A stretch of 64,000 bases of DNA from NCBI GenBank assembly GCA_014281115.1, contig JACONQ010000016.1, positions 1,550,001 to 1,614,000 on the forward strand, in the 5' to 3' direction. Both the position numbers and the translations under genes were made by a program. The stretch is from Laburnicola sp. R22_1. Its lineage: Eukaryota; Ascomycota; Dothideomycetes; Pleosporales; Didymosphaeriaceae. Under the pieces are notes generated by a model. That model ran no database searches. It saw only the letters and a list, made by a program, of their open reading frames with translations, and was not told where the DNA came from. This document shows positions 11,881 through 22,052 of the stretch, piece after piece (within the stretch, counting starts at the first letter, position 1; each line of letters begins with the position of its first letter).

Positions 11881-11965
11881 AGCGTGGGGAATACCGTGGG
11901 AAATACCGTGGAGAAAAGACGGGGTGAAAAACGTGGTGAAAAACGTGGTGAAAAACGTGGTGAAC
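11881..11965. repeat. 12-bp minisatellite upstream of the kinase-like gene
   Basis: Three to four perfect 12-bp units (GTGAAAAACGTG) at 11926-11965 are preceded by looser copies (GTGGGGAATACC, GTGGGAAATACC). The array lies about 90 bp upstream of the chosen start of the minus-strand kinase-like gene. Read on the minus strand it gives FSPRFSPR-type peptides. Confidence 0.75.
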
Positions 11966-12071
11966 AATTATGCCACAAGCCTCACAACAATTATCGTTTA
12001 ACGTACGGGAGCAGAATAGCTCTAGCTCCATGGTCCCCTGAAAATGCGCCAAAGCCAACCTGAACAGACGT

Positions 12072-13155
12072 GCATGTAGTCCTCGGTGTTGCTTTGAGAC
12101 AGCTAAGCTTTCTTCGTCGAAAGCGATAGCGGCAGTATTCAAGAGTGGGTGAGTAAAGGAGCAGCGCCCGATTTGGTTCGCAAGGCTCGAATACAACCGA
12201 ACAACGAGTTCATTGACCGAGTCAGATCTACGCTGGAAATACATTCCGTCTGCAAGCCTCTTCATCCACTAGCTGCATGTATGCAAGCCATAAACACGTC
12301 CAGTATTATGCTCCTGCGACTTGACTTCATCAAGCCTGGCAGCGTGCATTGCCGTCGACAGTGGAACATCTGCACGAGGAAGCGGGAAGGTATGGCGTAT
12401 GGGCCAAGGGTGTAGGAAGAGACGTATAAAGTCTACGATTAAACCGAGTTCTTCATCTTCTATCCTCAAAGCCACCCCTCGGTCTACACATTCTGCAAAG
12501 CATCGGCCGCTCGTTACGCTTCTTTGCAACTACGTCAAGCTTCTCGTTCGTCATCCCTTCTGTCACCTTTGTTGACGTCTTCCTCCGGCAGCAGAGCCTC
12601 ACCATCAAGTGTCCGTTCTACAGCAACCGCCGTTTGCCAGCTCAAACCAATTGCCCTTGTGCGCCGCAAAGAAGCGACTAAGGTGAGAACAACTCAAGGA
12701 GGCTTGCTACCTTCGAGGTTCAATGGCTAACACTTTGTTGATATATGTTCACAGTTGCATAGGACTATCATCGCTATCCCTCACATCAAGACTTATTCAT
12801 CATGTCCGGCGATCAACCGAACCGCATCCCGAACAACACTCCGCAACCCCAAGAACAGCAGGGTAGTGCTCCCCAAACCGGTAATGGAGATGTTGTGCCA
12901 CAACCTTCAACTCCCGCGAGTACTGTTTTGGAACCAATGACCGAAGACGACAGAAAGAAGTTGGGTTTGGATGCTTCCGACCGTTCTACAGACAAATAGG
13001 AGCTTGGCTAGACAATTATAGGGACGCTTGAGCATGGTGAGAGGAGACTTTATCACGTTCGTAGGCAATGAAGGATCGATTACCCTATGATGGTGTTTTT
13101 GTACCAAAGCTCCCATGAGCTAAGCGGGGGAAAATTGTTTTTCCGTGCTCTAGTG
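12072..13155. repeat. Segmental duplication, copy 1 (1084 bp)
   Basis: It matches 22053-23129 in the same orientation, from GCATGTAGTCCTC to GTGCTCTAGTG, with unrelated flanks on both sides. Roughly the first 510 bp show about 20 differences, mostly transitions, and a 7-bp indel near 12415. From about 12590 to the end I see no difference. The right edge falls inside a CSC1-type gene and cuts it. Confidence 0.9.
12802..12999 (+). CDS. Small Pro/Gln-rich acidic protein (copy 1)
   Basis: A 65-residue frame starts at the ATG after TTCATC and encodes a polar, disordered-looking protein (PNRIPNNTPQPQEQQG, later MTEDDRKKLGLDASDR). The sequence just upstream ends in a pyrimidine-rich stretch with a TTCACAG acceptor, and a GTGAGAACAA donor lies near 12680, so a leader intron is likely. 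An identical frame exists in copy 2 at 22776-22973. Function unknown. Perfect conservation of both copies reflects recent duplication or conversion and is not evidence of selection. Confidence 0.5.
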   Translation: MSGDQPNRIPNNTPQPQEQQGSAPQTGNGDVVPQPSTPASTVLEPMTEDDRKKLGLDASDRSTDK

Positions 13156-14314
13156 CGAGCAGTTCTATTCCACCATTTCATACTGATATTGTCCCATACA
13201 ACTTCGTCAGTTGACGTGGGAAGAGAGCATGGCGTCATGAATCCCGCCTTGGAATGAAGTACGGTTTGGCAGGCCATGCGAGCAGAAAGCGGAGATTCGA
13301 AGGTAACGAATGCTGAAGGAAGAGTCCTTAGTGTATTTTGATTTCTTGTCAAGGCTTTGATCTCGTTATTGACTTGTACTAAGCTTTTGCGATAACCTTC
13401 TATGGAGGTCATGTCCCCCATCGAGAACCATTCAAGTAAGCGCCAGACAACAGCCCAACGCTCATTCTTAGTGGGCTTATGTTTCCCTTCTAGATGGCAA
13501 CGAGCGATGGACCGTATCTTTTGTTTAATCAACTTCGTTTCTGCCCCTTCAAGGAGTCCAATTAGCCGGTCGCGTTGTTGAGTCTTTTGCTTAATGATAC
13601 CCATGTCTCGGTTGAAACAGATCGCTGTGATTTTCCCAAAGCATTCTAGCATGTTCTTTAGCCGTTCGTGAGATAACAGAGACTGAGGGATTGAGTCTAT
13701 GAGTACTGTGCGCTGCGATGGATATTGGGATGCCTGCCGAATATCGACATAATTCTCAAGCTCTTTCCATATCATCCAACAGACATATGCGATAAAGCAT
13801 ACCCCCAGCCAGAGGTGAGCCCAATAGCGATCCGTATGTTCCAATCCAACGTTAGACCAGCCAAGCAGGTCGAGGCCTTGAACACCATAAGGCCCACCTT
13901 TTCCTTGCAGAAAGTTGAGCGGCGCAAGGACTGGGGTTACTATGAGACAGGATGGCAGAAAAACTAACACCAATGTTCTCAGGTATCGTTGGAAAAAGTA
14001 AGCGTCAAGGTTATCACCTCGCTTCCAATTGAATCGTATTATTTTAGACGTCATCAGACGGACCAATTCACCGGTCCGCCATCCGGCAGTCTCGGGGCTG
14101 CATTGATGAGTCAATAGTTTGAACAAGAATTATGGAGGACTAACTATATTGAAGGGAATCTTTTCTGGATCACGAGAAAAATGATTATCTCTACTCCGAA
14201 TACGACTAACGAGGTGGAAATAGATGCTACAAACGTACTTAGGGATACACCACTAAGCTCTTTTGCCTTTAAAAAAGACTGACTGGCAGCTACGTTTAAT
14301 GACAATTGCGACAT
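13080..14314 (-). pseudogene. Truncated CSC1/DUF221-type channel gene
   Basis: Minus-strand exons 14145-14314 and 13080-14097 are joined by a 47-nt intron (GTTAGT donor, GCAG acceptor). Exon 1 has the typical N-terminal membrane segment (STFVASISTSLVVFGVEIII, then QKRFPSI). Exon 2 has RTLVLVFLPSCLIVTPVLAP, another membrane segment before YVDIRQ, and the cytoplasmic domain with AFVTFESPLSARMACQ. The family is a calcium-permeable stress-gated cation channel of usually 800-900 residues. This copy ends at about 395, just after DEVVWDNISMKWW, and lacks the whole C-terminal channel domain (RSN1_7TM). Its last 25 codons come from the 1.08-kb duplicated segment, whose edge at 13155 is the truncation point. 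Confidence 0.85.
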
Positions 14315-14630
14315 GGTACCGTCTGCACGATAACGCCGTCGCTACCACGATCTATATACCTCAAGGTCATGATCTTGATGGTCTCAATTAAATTTTATAT
14401 CACGTAGCCATGCAGTGGGAGGATATATTCGAATACTTCCCAGATCGGTCGGATGGAGCAATAAAATTGCGCTATTACAAACTACGCAAAAAGGATCCAG
14501 AAGGCTATCGCGGCACCACCGATCCAGACGACTTTGACTGCATGTCGCTTGGGTCTGACGAGTCTGGGACCTGATCTGCGGCACGCCCTATACACCACGC
14601 GTTCTCATCGCGACCTCTCGACTGGCACAC

Positions 14631-15086
14631 TCGCGCGTTCAGCCAGATCTCCTTCACCTTCCGGAGCACATACGCCAGTCCTTCACGCTCCTCGCCATCA
14701 AGTTCCAGGCATGACGCTCAGTCCTTTGATACCCAAAATCCTTGTCCTCCTCGATTCGCATCCGCAGCCACCCAGGTATCTCACCAGCCGCTCTATGGCA
14801 TCCTCACTCTCCGCGGCGGCGGTGTCCTTAGCCCTGAGCTCGATTCTATTATTGTTGGAGGGAATGCGGAAGCTAGCGCGGCAATGCTATCGCGCGATGG
14901 GCTGTTTGCTCGGCGAGGGGGCTTCTAATGCTGTCTTGGCTAGTAGGCGGACTGAAGGTATTCCTCTTATTGAGGATTAGTGCGCTTGCATTCGAAGCCG
15001 CTCTGGCTGCTGATATGCTGTAGATAGGCAGGACTTTAGTGTTGGTATTGCGTCTTGGTCGCATGGTGTTGGGTGGTGCGCGTCGA
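14631..15086. repeat. Dispersed 456-bp repeat, copy B
   Basis: Second copy of the element at 3820-4275, in the same orientation and of equal length. Differences between the copies are almost only transitions (for example GACGGGCTGTTCG against GATGGGCTGTTTG). It lies between the truncated channel gene and the large kinase-like gene. Confidence 0.75.
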
Positions 15087-15224
15087 CGGAGAGTGCTGAC
15101 ATTATTCTGGGTCAGCCTCTCCGCGCGGGGTCGCGCCTCTCATAGCACTACCCTCTTGATGGCTAGCAGGTCACATGCTCGAGAATTAGGATATAATTAG
15201 AAGCCCCGGGTAAGAAAATGCCAG

Positions 15225-17549
15225 CTATGTCAATCCCCTCAATTCAGTAGTGGCTCGCCGTCTTTCCCGCATAAATACATCGTCCACCCCCTGCTTAGCC
15301 ATGCTTGCCGCAGAACCTCTCTTCCTCTTCCGATTCGGCGAGATGACACCGAGTACGGTGCGCAGCTTGATGACCTCTGCCCGCTCGAAATCAATCACCA
15401 TGATTCGACCAGTCTCCTCATTCCACAGTATGTTGCGGGGTTCGAGGTCCTTGTGCAAGACTCCAAGATTGTGGATCGCTCGGGCTGAGTAGTCGACCTG
15501 TTTAGTAATAAGCGGCCTGTTCCCGGTGGTCAGGCGTTGGGAGATCCGTTTCCCTCCAAAACTAAGAAACATCATGTGGACAAGCTCACAAATCCCCTCG
15601 TAATAATAGGGGATTGCCAGGTCTATGTTTCCCAGATGAACTGGCACATGAGTGCCCTGGATCGGACGGAGCAGGTCGTACACGGCAGCCTCATGTTGTA
15701 GACGAGGAACAAAGTCAATGGGTGTGGACTTGGCTGCTACTGTGTATCCGTGCGATTTCAGCCGGACTCGGAATAAAACGCCGCAAGCGCCAGGCAGACT
15801 CACAGGCTTGCAGTCGGTATCTAAGTCGCTTGAGAGCTGCTGGCGTATACAGGTGAGGAAGGTGGGTCGGTCGATCTGATGATGACTTTGCCCATGATCT
15901 CGAACATTGGGACAAGACATGTCAAGCGGACCCCCGTTGACTAACCCCAGTAGGCAGTTTTGCGTGCAATACCGTCCACTCCGTCCTCTGCGGGAACTCT
16001 GGCTGGGCGAGGTGCTGCTGCTGCTGCTGGCGTGTGCGCGAGATACGCGCTGGGGTGAAGATCGCCGTCGGCTCGGAGTATCAGAATCGGGGTCTTCGTC
16101 GTTGGCTGCGCGCTGGTCCTGTGGCTGCGCGCAGCTTGGGGAGCTGATGGGCGTATACCTTCGCCGGAGCTGGACGGGTGACATACGAAGAAGCCCGTCG
16201 TGCCGAGGCGGGCGGTACTCTGATGACGGCGTGTCCTCTTCGAGGATAGCATCTAGTAGGTCTTCATACACAACCGCCCAGCTGTTGAGGCGAGAGGCGG
16301 CTTCGACACGCCACTGGTGGCTGCGAGGGGGTGTTTTTAACGCCTGCAACGTGAAAGCCAGCATCTGCCCAACCGCTGTTAGATGCAGGCGATTCGGTCC
16401 GTCCGAATCGGGCGCCCAGCCTGTGGCTCCGCCGACGTCCCCTTTGGGAACGGACAAGAAGTAGTGGACCGTCCTAGGATCATCGGGAACCCGTAGGAAG
16501 ACGAATGCTTCGCCAGTGCACACGCAACCATACGCTACGCCAAGCTTGACCATATAAGAGAATGCTTGTGTGATGACTGCAGCCATCAGCCGGCGAAAGT
16601 GGTCGCGCGGAGTATCCGTTTCGCGACACCGGACCACGTCGTCGAATTCCATATCTTCCAAACCCTCGTAGATGCACCCGAGGGGCAGCTTGTGCGGAGG
16701 CTTGTATTCAGTGATGTAGGCCGCGACGCGAGTCTCCGTGTTCTGAGTGCTGGTATTGTAGACGCAAAACTGGTCGGCTCGAGGACGGGATGATGGTGCC
16801 GTGCGGGCGCGAGGTGCGGTCGACTCCGGGCGGTTTTGCGAGTTGTCCTGGGTCCGGGCCTGTAGGCGTGGTGACCGTCGTCGCTGAGGCCCGGAGACGG
16901 TCATGGATCCGATGCCCTCCTCGAGTTGCCTTTCCGGGCTAAGGGTGTTCGCATGGTTCTCAAACTGTACTGAACCTTTCAGTCCAAATGTCCGTCGTAG
17001 TGTCCGCTGATCGTATAACCGTTCAATAATAGACGTTACAGGGTCGTCCACGGTGGAACGCTGAAAGAGATGGAGATCTAGCTCAGAACTCATCATCTTT
17101 CGTAGGATAGCTTCGCCAGACTCTTCTAACGTATGCAGCGAAGTGAAGTGTCGCTCCGAGGCAAAATCAGACCCCATAAGCGCGCCCCATATCGCTGCCT
17201 GTTGTGCTGGGAAATCCTCCCATAGAACAAGGTTTTCGGGTCGAAGTTTGTTGGTCGCATTCGCAGGGTCGCCCCGCGTCGACAAGGTCGCATCGGTCTG
17301 GACGGTGAGACCGGAGTGGAGATGCTTGTGGCAGGCGTCGAGGAACTCCGGTAGGGTCGTCTTGCGCGTTTTCTCTTCTGCCCTGTCCTGCGCCTGCTCT
17401 GCCGCTTCGCGCTTGCGTTGTTCTTCCTTCTGTACCTGCTCCGCTACTTCGCGTCTGCGCTGCTCCTCTTCGCGCCTGCGTTGTTCTTCCTCCCGTGCCT
17501 GCTCCGCCGCAAGAAATAGCTTCTTGTAATCGGGCGACCGTTCGGCCAT
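15225..17549 (-). CDS. Large fungal kinase-like protein (single exon, 774 aa)
   Basis: The start is the ATG at 17547-17549 (MAERSPDYKKLFLAAEQ); upstream codons in frame are not protein-like. Residues 15-70 form a Glu/Arg/Gln coiled coil (EEEQRRREEEQRRRE). The middle part carries a conserved module (YGCVCTGEAFVFLRVP, RLHLTAVGQMLAFTLQAL) seen in a widespread family of filamentous ascomycete proteins. A Ser/Arg-rich linker and the signature YCTQNCLLGLVNGGPLD precede a C-terminal kinase-like domain, with HKDLEPRNILWN at residues 699-710 and DFE at 720-722 replacing DFG. The C-terminal lobe after DFE is only about 50 residues, so catalysis is doubtful. Basic tail RKRKRG. Such genes are typical of accessory regions; the cellular role is unknown. 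Confidence 0.75.
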   Translation of the reverse strand: MAERSPDYKKLFLAAEQAREEEQRRREEEQRRREVAEQVQKEEQRKREAAEQAQDRAEEKTRKTTLPEFLDACHKHLHSGLTVQTDATLSTRGDPANATNKLRPENLVLWEDFPAQQAAIWGALMGSDFASERHFTSLHTLEESGEAILRKMMSSELDLHLFQRSTVDDPVTSIIERLYDQRTLRRTFGLKGSVQFENHANTLSPERQLEEGIGSMTVSGPQRRRSPRLQARTQDNSQNRPESTAPRARTAPSSRPRADQFCVYNTSTQNTETRVAAYITEYKPPHKLPLGCIYEGLEDMEFDDVVRCRETDTPRDHFRRLMAAVITQAFSYMVKLGVAYGCVCTGEAFVFLRVPDDPRTVHYFLSVPKGDVGGATGWAPDSDGPNRLHLTAVGQMLAFTLQALKTPPRSHQWRVEAASRLNSWAVVYEDLLDAILEEDTPSSEYRPPRHDGLLRMSPVQLRRRYTPISSPSCAQPQDQRAANDEDPDSDTPSRRRSSPQRVSRAHASSSSSTSPSQSSRRGRSGRYCTQNCLLGLVNGGPLDMSCPNVRDHGQSHHQIDRPTFLTCIRQQLSSDLDTDCKPVSLPGACGVLFRVRLKSHGYTVAAKSTPIDFVPRLQHEAAVYDLLRPIQGTHVPVHLGNIDLAIPYYYEGICELVHMMFLSFGGKRISQRLTTGNRPLITKQVDYSARAIHNLGVLHKDLEPRNILWNEETGRIMVIDFERAEVIKLRTVLGVISPNRKRKRGSAASMAKQGVDDVFMRERRRATTELRGLT

Positions 17550-18670
17550 GGCGATAGTAGGATGTGCTTGATGAGTTCGTTGACAGCAGCTGTCTCGGCG
17601 CGTTCCGGAGCGATAGTAGATATTGTACCAAAGGATCAACAATAGCTGAATGCTTTGGACGGTTGCTGTTCATAATGGGTGGATGCGAAGGTTGTGGGGA
17701 GATCAGGCTCAACTTATTTGTTTTGGTTCTGCTTATCTTGGCAGCCGTCGCTCCAACGTCACGTGGTCATCACGGGCGTACCTGCAGTCTAACTAATCTT
17801 AGCAAGCGCCTTTCCACCATCAGCTTAGTAATCACGCCTAGGCTTGGTCACGGAACCTCCGCTAGCGCGCGACATTAACAGAATGGTTCGGCTCCCATCA
17901 TGATCAGGCAAGTTATCGGCTGAGCGGTCTGCGGTTCACCGTCACTGCTTGCATAGACGAGCTAGTTACACGCGACGACTGCGCACTCTCAGTCAGTTAT
18001 TTATGCATTTCGTAGGCTATGTCTACCACCTGTCGAGCGCTGATGCGAATCTAGACTAGACGCACAGTCAAGCCCTTCCTGCAGAGTACCTAGGACGGTA
18101 GTGGGGGGGATACGATGCGATAATGATGGCTACAAGTCCGTTGCGTGTCGGGGGGCAGTACGCCGCGTATCAGGCGCATTTGCCCCGGTCGTCCCGCTGT
18201 TTGGCATCAGATCGGCGTGTGGATAATGGTGTGGGTGACGGCACGTTGGTAACGAACGTTCATCCTAGTACGAAAGCACATGCCAAGTAACAATCGGGTA
18301 AGCGACTAATTATTGAGAGACATGCACGACATTTCGGACACCTCCACACACGTTATTACAACCAATGATATTATAGATGGCGCATCCCTGCACGGAGGAA
18401 CGGGTTCGCTAGTCCCATTTAGAGGGCCCTAACATTCTAGCCAGTCCGGAGCTAACACGTATCATTTCCATCACATGTGATCGTCCAACTTCCGCACCAC
18501 GTCCCAACTCCTAAACTGCCCTCATTCTCCCGCACCACGTCTGAGCCCCAAATCGCGTCCAACTTCCGCATCCCCTCTTCCGCATCACGTCCGACCCCTA
18601 AACTGCGCCCATTGCACCACCCCCGCCCAACCCCCGCACCTCAATAATCCGAGACTCGTCTTTTTTCAGG
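17550..18670. other. No gene; seed-like copies of a minisatellite motif
   Basis: From 18480 to 18600 the strand carries irregular repeats of CCGCACCACGTC and GCGTCCAACTTCCGCA. They share words with the 18-bp array at 21539 (GCGTCCAACACCCAAACC). The rest shows no coding frame longer than about 100 codons. The divergent start at 17549 and the gene at 18671 both presumably take their promoters from this interval. Confidence 0.45.
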
Positions 18671-19735
18671 ATGCTACCCGGGTTTACGGATGGACCGAGC
18701 CTTCTTCGATTCGCAAAAGAAGTTTCGGGGCCAGATGAGACTGCCGAAACCAAGATTCTAAAGCAGTTTAGGATCGTGGAATTGCTGTTGCAGCTAGATC
18801 GTGAGAAGACAAAGCGGGTCAAAATGGCTCCTTCCAGAGAAATTAAACTTTGGGACGAAAAGCGAACGAAGAAGCTAGTCGAAAAAATCCAGAAACAGTG
18901 CAGAACATTAGATCATGAGTTCATAACCGACAAAGAGGAGAAGCAAGAGGAGGATACGACACATCCTGAAAGACTGTTACCTGCCCGGAAGGGGGAAAAG
19001 AATCAGAAAAGACTGCATAGTCGAGATATCCGGTTGCTATTCGATGCGTTTGGAGCGGGTCCGGCTTTAGTTCTGCAGCACGTGCAAGATATCTCCGTGT
19101 TCTACAAGCACGCGCACTTACATCAGCTCCTCCTACGCTGTATTCTTGAAACGATTCCCGACCAAGGAAATCGCCAGGACGCCTGCAATCCAGGACCTCA
19201 ACCCGACAGCTCGAAACGTCCATCGACTGGTGACGATCCTTATCTTTTCAAAAAGCCACGAGTCCAGGAACCATTAAGCTCAAAAACTTCTGCCGCAAAC
19301 ACAACGCAATACGTGGAAATTCATGCCTGCTCTGATGAAGAACAAAATCTGGACATCATAGACGAGCAGGATCCATCGCGCCACGTTCCACCACACACTC
19401 AAAAGGACTTTGTATACATGGGGCAGACGAATCCAACAAAGTCGGACTCGGATGTGACGCAAATATGGCGCTGGCCAACAATGTGCGCGATATTATTCCT
19501 GGGCCGTGAATGGACGACCATGCCTAAATACACCGATGGTACATTTGATTATTACAGTGGTATACCCTTGCAGAAAATCGAGTCGTTGCCTAATGCTGGG
19601 TTACTGAGCGACATGAAGCAGTCGAGGCAGTGGAAAGTAGACCCGACAGAGTGTCTTGTTATAGGACTCCAAAGGGCTCTGCAACTTTCGGACTCGGACG
19701 TAGGATTCTGCACAATCTTCGCCATAACCAGCTAA
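18671..19735 (+). CDS. Hypothetical charged protein (354 aa)
   Basis: One continuous frame starts at an ATG one base after a TTTTTTCAG acceptor-like site, so an upstream exon cannot be excluded. The first 110 residues are rich in Lys/Glu (WDEKRTKKLVEKIQKQCR, DKEEKQEED) and probably helical or coiled coil. A middle segment reads RLLFDAFGAGPALVLQHVQD. The C-terminal half has a compact look (WRWPTMCAILFLGREWTTM). Basic patches (KKPR, SSKRPS) suggest a possible nuclear protein. No family recognised. Confidence 0.6.
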   Translation: MLPGFTDGPSLLRFAKEVSGPDETAETKILKQFRIVELLLQLDREKTKRVKMAPSREIKLWDEKRTKKLVEKIQKQCRTLDHEFITDKEEKQEEDTTHPERLLPARKGEKNQKRLHSRDIRLLFDAFGAGPALVLQHVQDISVFYKHAHLHQLLLRCILETIPDQGNRQDACNPGPQPDSSKRPSTGDDPYLFKKPRVQEPLSSKTSAANTTQYVEIHACSDEEQNLDIIDEQDPSRHVPPHTQKDFVYMGQTNPTKSDSDVTQIWRWPTMCAILFLGREWTTMPKYTDGTFDYYSGIPLQKIESLPNAGLLSDMKQSRQWKVDPTECLVIGLQRALQLSDSDVGFCTIFAITS

Positions 19736-19935
19736 TCCAGATCATACGTTGCAGGGTTTGTCCAATAAAGTCTGTCACCGACCTTAGTCGTTTCTGGTAC
19801 GCCCAATATCAATATTTTCTCTTTGCCTTCGGCGTCTCTAATTGCCATTGAACCACTTCTAAGCGTCACTGTGCCTGGCTGCTCTATGAGTTTTTCTCCG
19901 AATGGTGATCTTGTGTCGGTCTGGTAGCGAGGCAT
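19732..19935 (-). CDS. Small hypothetical protein
   Basis: A 67-residue frame starts with ATG (MPRYQTDTRSPFGEKLI) and is beta-like in composition (GTVTLRSGSMAIRDAEGKEK, then VGDRLYWTNPATYDLD). It converges on the gene at 18671 with overlapping stop codons. Composition favours real coding, possibly the last exon or remnant of a longer protein. Confidence 0.35.
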   Translation of the reverse strand: MPRYQTDTRSPFGEKLIEQPGTVTLRSGSMAIRDAEGKEKILILGVPETTKVGDRLYWTNPATYDLD

Positions 19936-20969
19936 CGTAATCGAATGGCGGATGAACAGTTGCGCGAAAGTTTGTTTTCGTAGGATGGGCTGAAGTAGCG
20001 GTCACTGCGTCTATCTATTAGTTTTTCGGCTCATAATTGTTGATTGCTAGAGAGGGGGAAACACACCTCAAGTGCTGCTTTGAGCACATGCAGCCGACGA
20101 GCGCGGCAGTCTCTGCAGGTCTGCTCGTGGACAAAAATCGAGACGGAAGACGTAGCCACAAAGATCGAGACAGAACGGTCGAACGGGAATGTCGTGGCAA
20201 GCGACCACCTGGGTGAAACGTCCTTTTAAACGGCACGCGCTAGTGGTGGGGCACAACATCAGCCCGAGTCTTTCATGTTGGGCACTACGGTAGCGCTTGG
20301 CACGGTTTTCTACCTTCTTATAGAATGCAGCCCAACAGCGGGGCAGTTGGGCGAACGCAGGCTGTGTACAATATCCTCGAGGTCGAAGCTCAGCCGAAAG
20401 GGAGCGTATATATGTGTCAGGAAAGCGCACGATTGCTCTTATTGTAGGTGTTAGTGACTGACGGCAAGATTATATACAAAAACGTCTGGTGGCTATGCCT
20501 GTTCGAGCTGTTGCCATGCCCCACCATGAATTCTTATCGTCACGTGTACAACGCAATGACGCGCATCAAGCAATGGAACGAGTGTAACGTGCATTAGCGT
20601 ATAAGCCTTAGTAGATAGCGGTCGCCATTCTTCCTTGCTTATGCAGTTACCAGACAGCGACTGACGTTTCGAGGTCAGCCAGCAGTGTGTCGTCGCCTTT
20701 GTGCCCGCCTGCGCTTGTTGTGGTCACCACAAGTTCGCGAGTGAGGTCAATACGCTCAGCGCTTAAGTAGACCAGGTATTGGTTCACGGTTGAATCTGCC
20801 AAGACGGTCCTGATGTTGGCCGGATATAATTAGAGCGGAAATAGCACAAAAATCTAAACGTGAAGAGAAACGTGTATTAAATCTAGCTAAATCCAATGCA
20901 TGCCTCCGGGGCGGGGGAGGCAGCATGCCTGGCTTCTGGAAGGGCTACAAGGACAGATAGAAAGAAACA
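19936..20969. other. No gene seen
   Basis: Only short frames on both strands. A G-rich inverted motif (GCCTCCGGGGCGGGGGAGGC) lies at about 20905-20924, near TATATAATT-type runs. No further structure was recognised. Confidence 0.35.
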
Positions 20970-21353
20970 TCAAAGGCATAGGCAGCGGAACAGTTTATAA
21001 GTCAAACGAAAAGTCAAACTCTTGTCCGTAAGATTCCTAAGCTCTTCCGTTCGGTCCCGAGAGGCCTCTAGTCTGCGTGCTACCATTTGAGCCTCCCTAC
21101 GGTAGGTCCGTGTATGCTCAAAAGGTGTCATCATGAAGTTCTCCAGACTGTATTTCGTCTCGAGGCTCTGGTCCGTTGTGGTTCGTCCCTCTCGGATACA
21201 GCGTTCCTCTACTTCCGCAACCACGGTGGTATATCTGCCAAACTCTCCAAGGTCGTGAATTTCAACGCCGTGAACTTTCTTGAGTACAGTTGCATGAGTC
21301 AAGCGATATCGCTTCGAGTTGAGGCTGTGAGAGGCATATTTCCAGCTTATCAA
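20970..21353 (-). CDS. Possible hypothetical protein fragment
   Basis: An open frame of about 127 codons on the minus strand has protein-like charged composition (FGRYTTVVAEVEERCIREGR, then RREAQMVARRLEASRDR). It lacks an ATG at its 5' end and begins with TTG, so a 5' exon must be missing or the frame is a remnant. It ends near 20970. A plus-strand frame overlaps it and looks less coherent. Confidence 0.3.
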   Translation of the reverse strand: MISWKYASHSLNSKRYRLTHATVLKKVHGVEIHDLGEFGRYTTVVAEVEERCIREGRTTTDQSLETKYSLENFMMTPFEHTRTYRREAQMVARRLEASRDRTEELRNLTDKSLTFRLTYKLFRCLCL

Positions 21354-21538
21354 TACTCTCCTAACAACGAGTTAGTTATTAGAATGCAAAACTCTCTAGA
21401 AGCCGGAGCTAATGCTTGTAGCATACGATCGACCCTGCTTCCAAGGCATTAAATCTGGCAATTCGCGGTGGTCCATGGACGGATGAGGTCCTAGCACAAC
21501 CACAACACACACTAGACTAGAATTAGAGAGTGGCTGAT

Positions 21539-21808
21539 GCGTCCAAGCCCCAAACCGCGTCCAAGCCCCGAACCGCGTCCAAGCCCCGAACCGCGTCCAA
21601 GCCCCGAACCGCGTCCAAGCCCCGAACCGCGTCCAAGCCCCGAACCGCGTCCAAGCCCCGAACCGCGTCCAAGCCCCAAACCGCGTCCAACACCCAAACC
21701 GCGTCCAACACCCAAACCGCGTCCAACACCCAAACCGCGTCCAACACCCAAACCGCGTCCAACACCCAAACCGCGTCCAACACCCAAACCGCGTCCAACA
21801 CCCAAACC
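21539..21808. repeat. 18-bp minisatellite, 15 units in two variants
   Basis: Fifteen perfect-length 18-bp units run without interruption. The first eight are of the type GCGTCCAAGCCCCGAACC, the first and eighth having CAA in place of CGA. The last seven are GCGTCCAACACCCAAACC. A different short repeat (TTCTCCCGCACCATGTCCA, two copies) follows directly. Because 18 is a multiple of three, all six frames stay open across it; these frames are not genes. Confidence 0.95.
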
Positions 21809-22052
21809 GCACCCATCTCCCGCACCATGTCCATTCTCCCGCACCATGTCCATTCTCCCGCACAGAGGCTGGTGGTAGAATCGTTCAAGGCGCGACAGAT
21901 CTAGCTCACCAGGGGGTAAATCTTCCACCTCTGCCAAGGATCCAGCTGGCCAATGCATGCCCCTACAAACGCCAGCAATGACAATACGCTCCGTTTTGAT
22001 GCTGGTTAGTTAAAACAAGAACATTATATGCACACACTTTCTACTAATGTCA

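Noticed and set aside
15907..16464. 185-codon plus-strand frame
   Set aside because: It is antisense to the large kinase-like gene, which has clear domains on the minus strand; composition here is Ser/Arg-rich shadow.
21512..21958. Several long open frames on both strands (for example repeated KPRTAS or GLGVGR peptides)
   Set aside because: All are produced by the 18-bp minisatellite, which cannot create stops when its unit lacks them. There is no start context or flanking domain.
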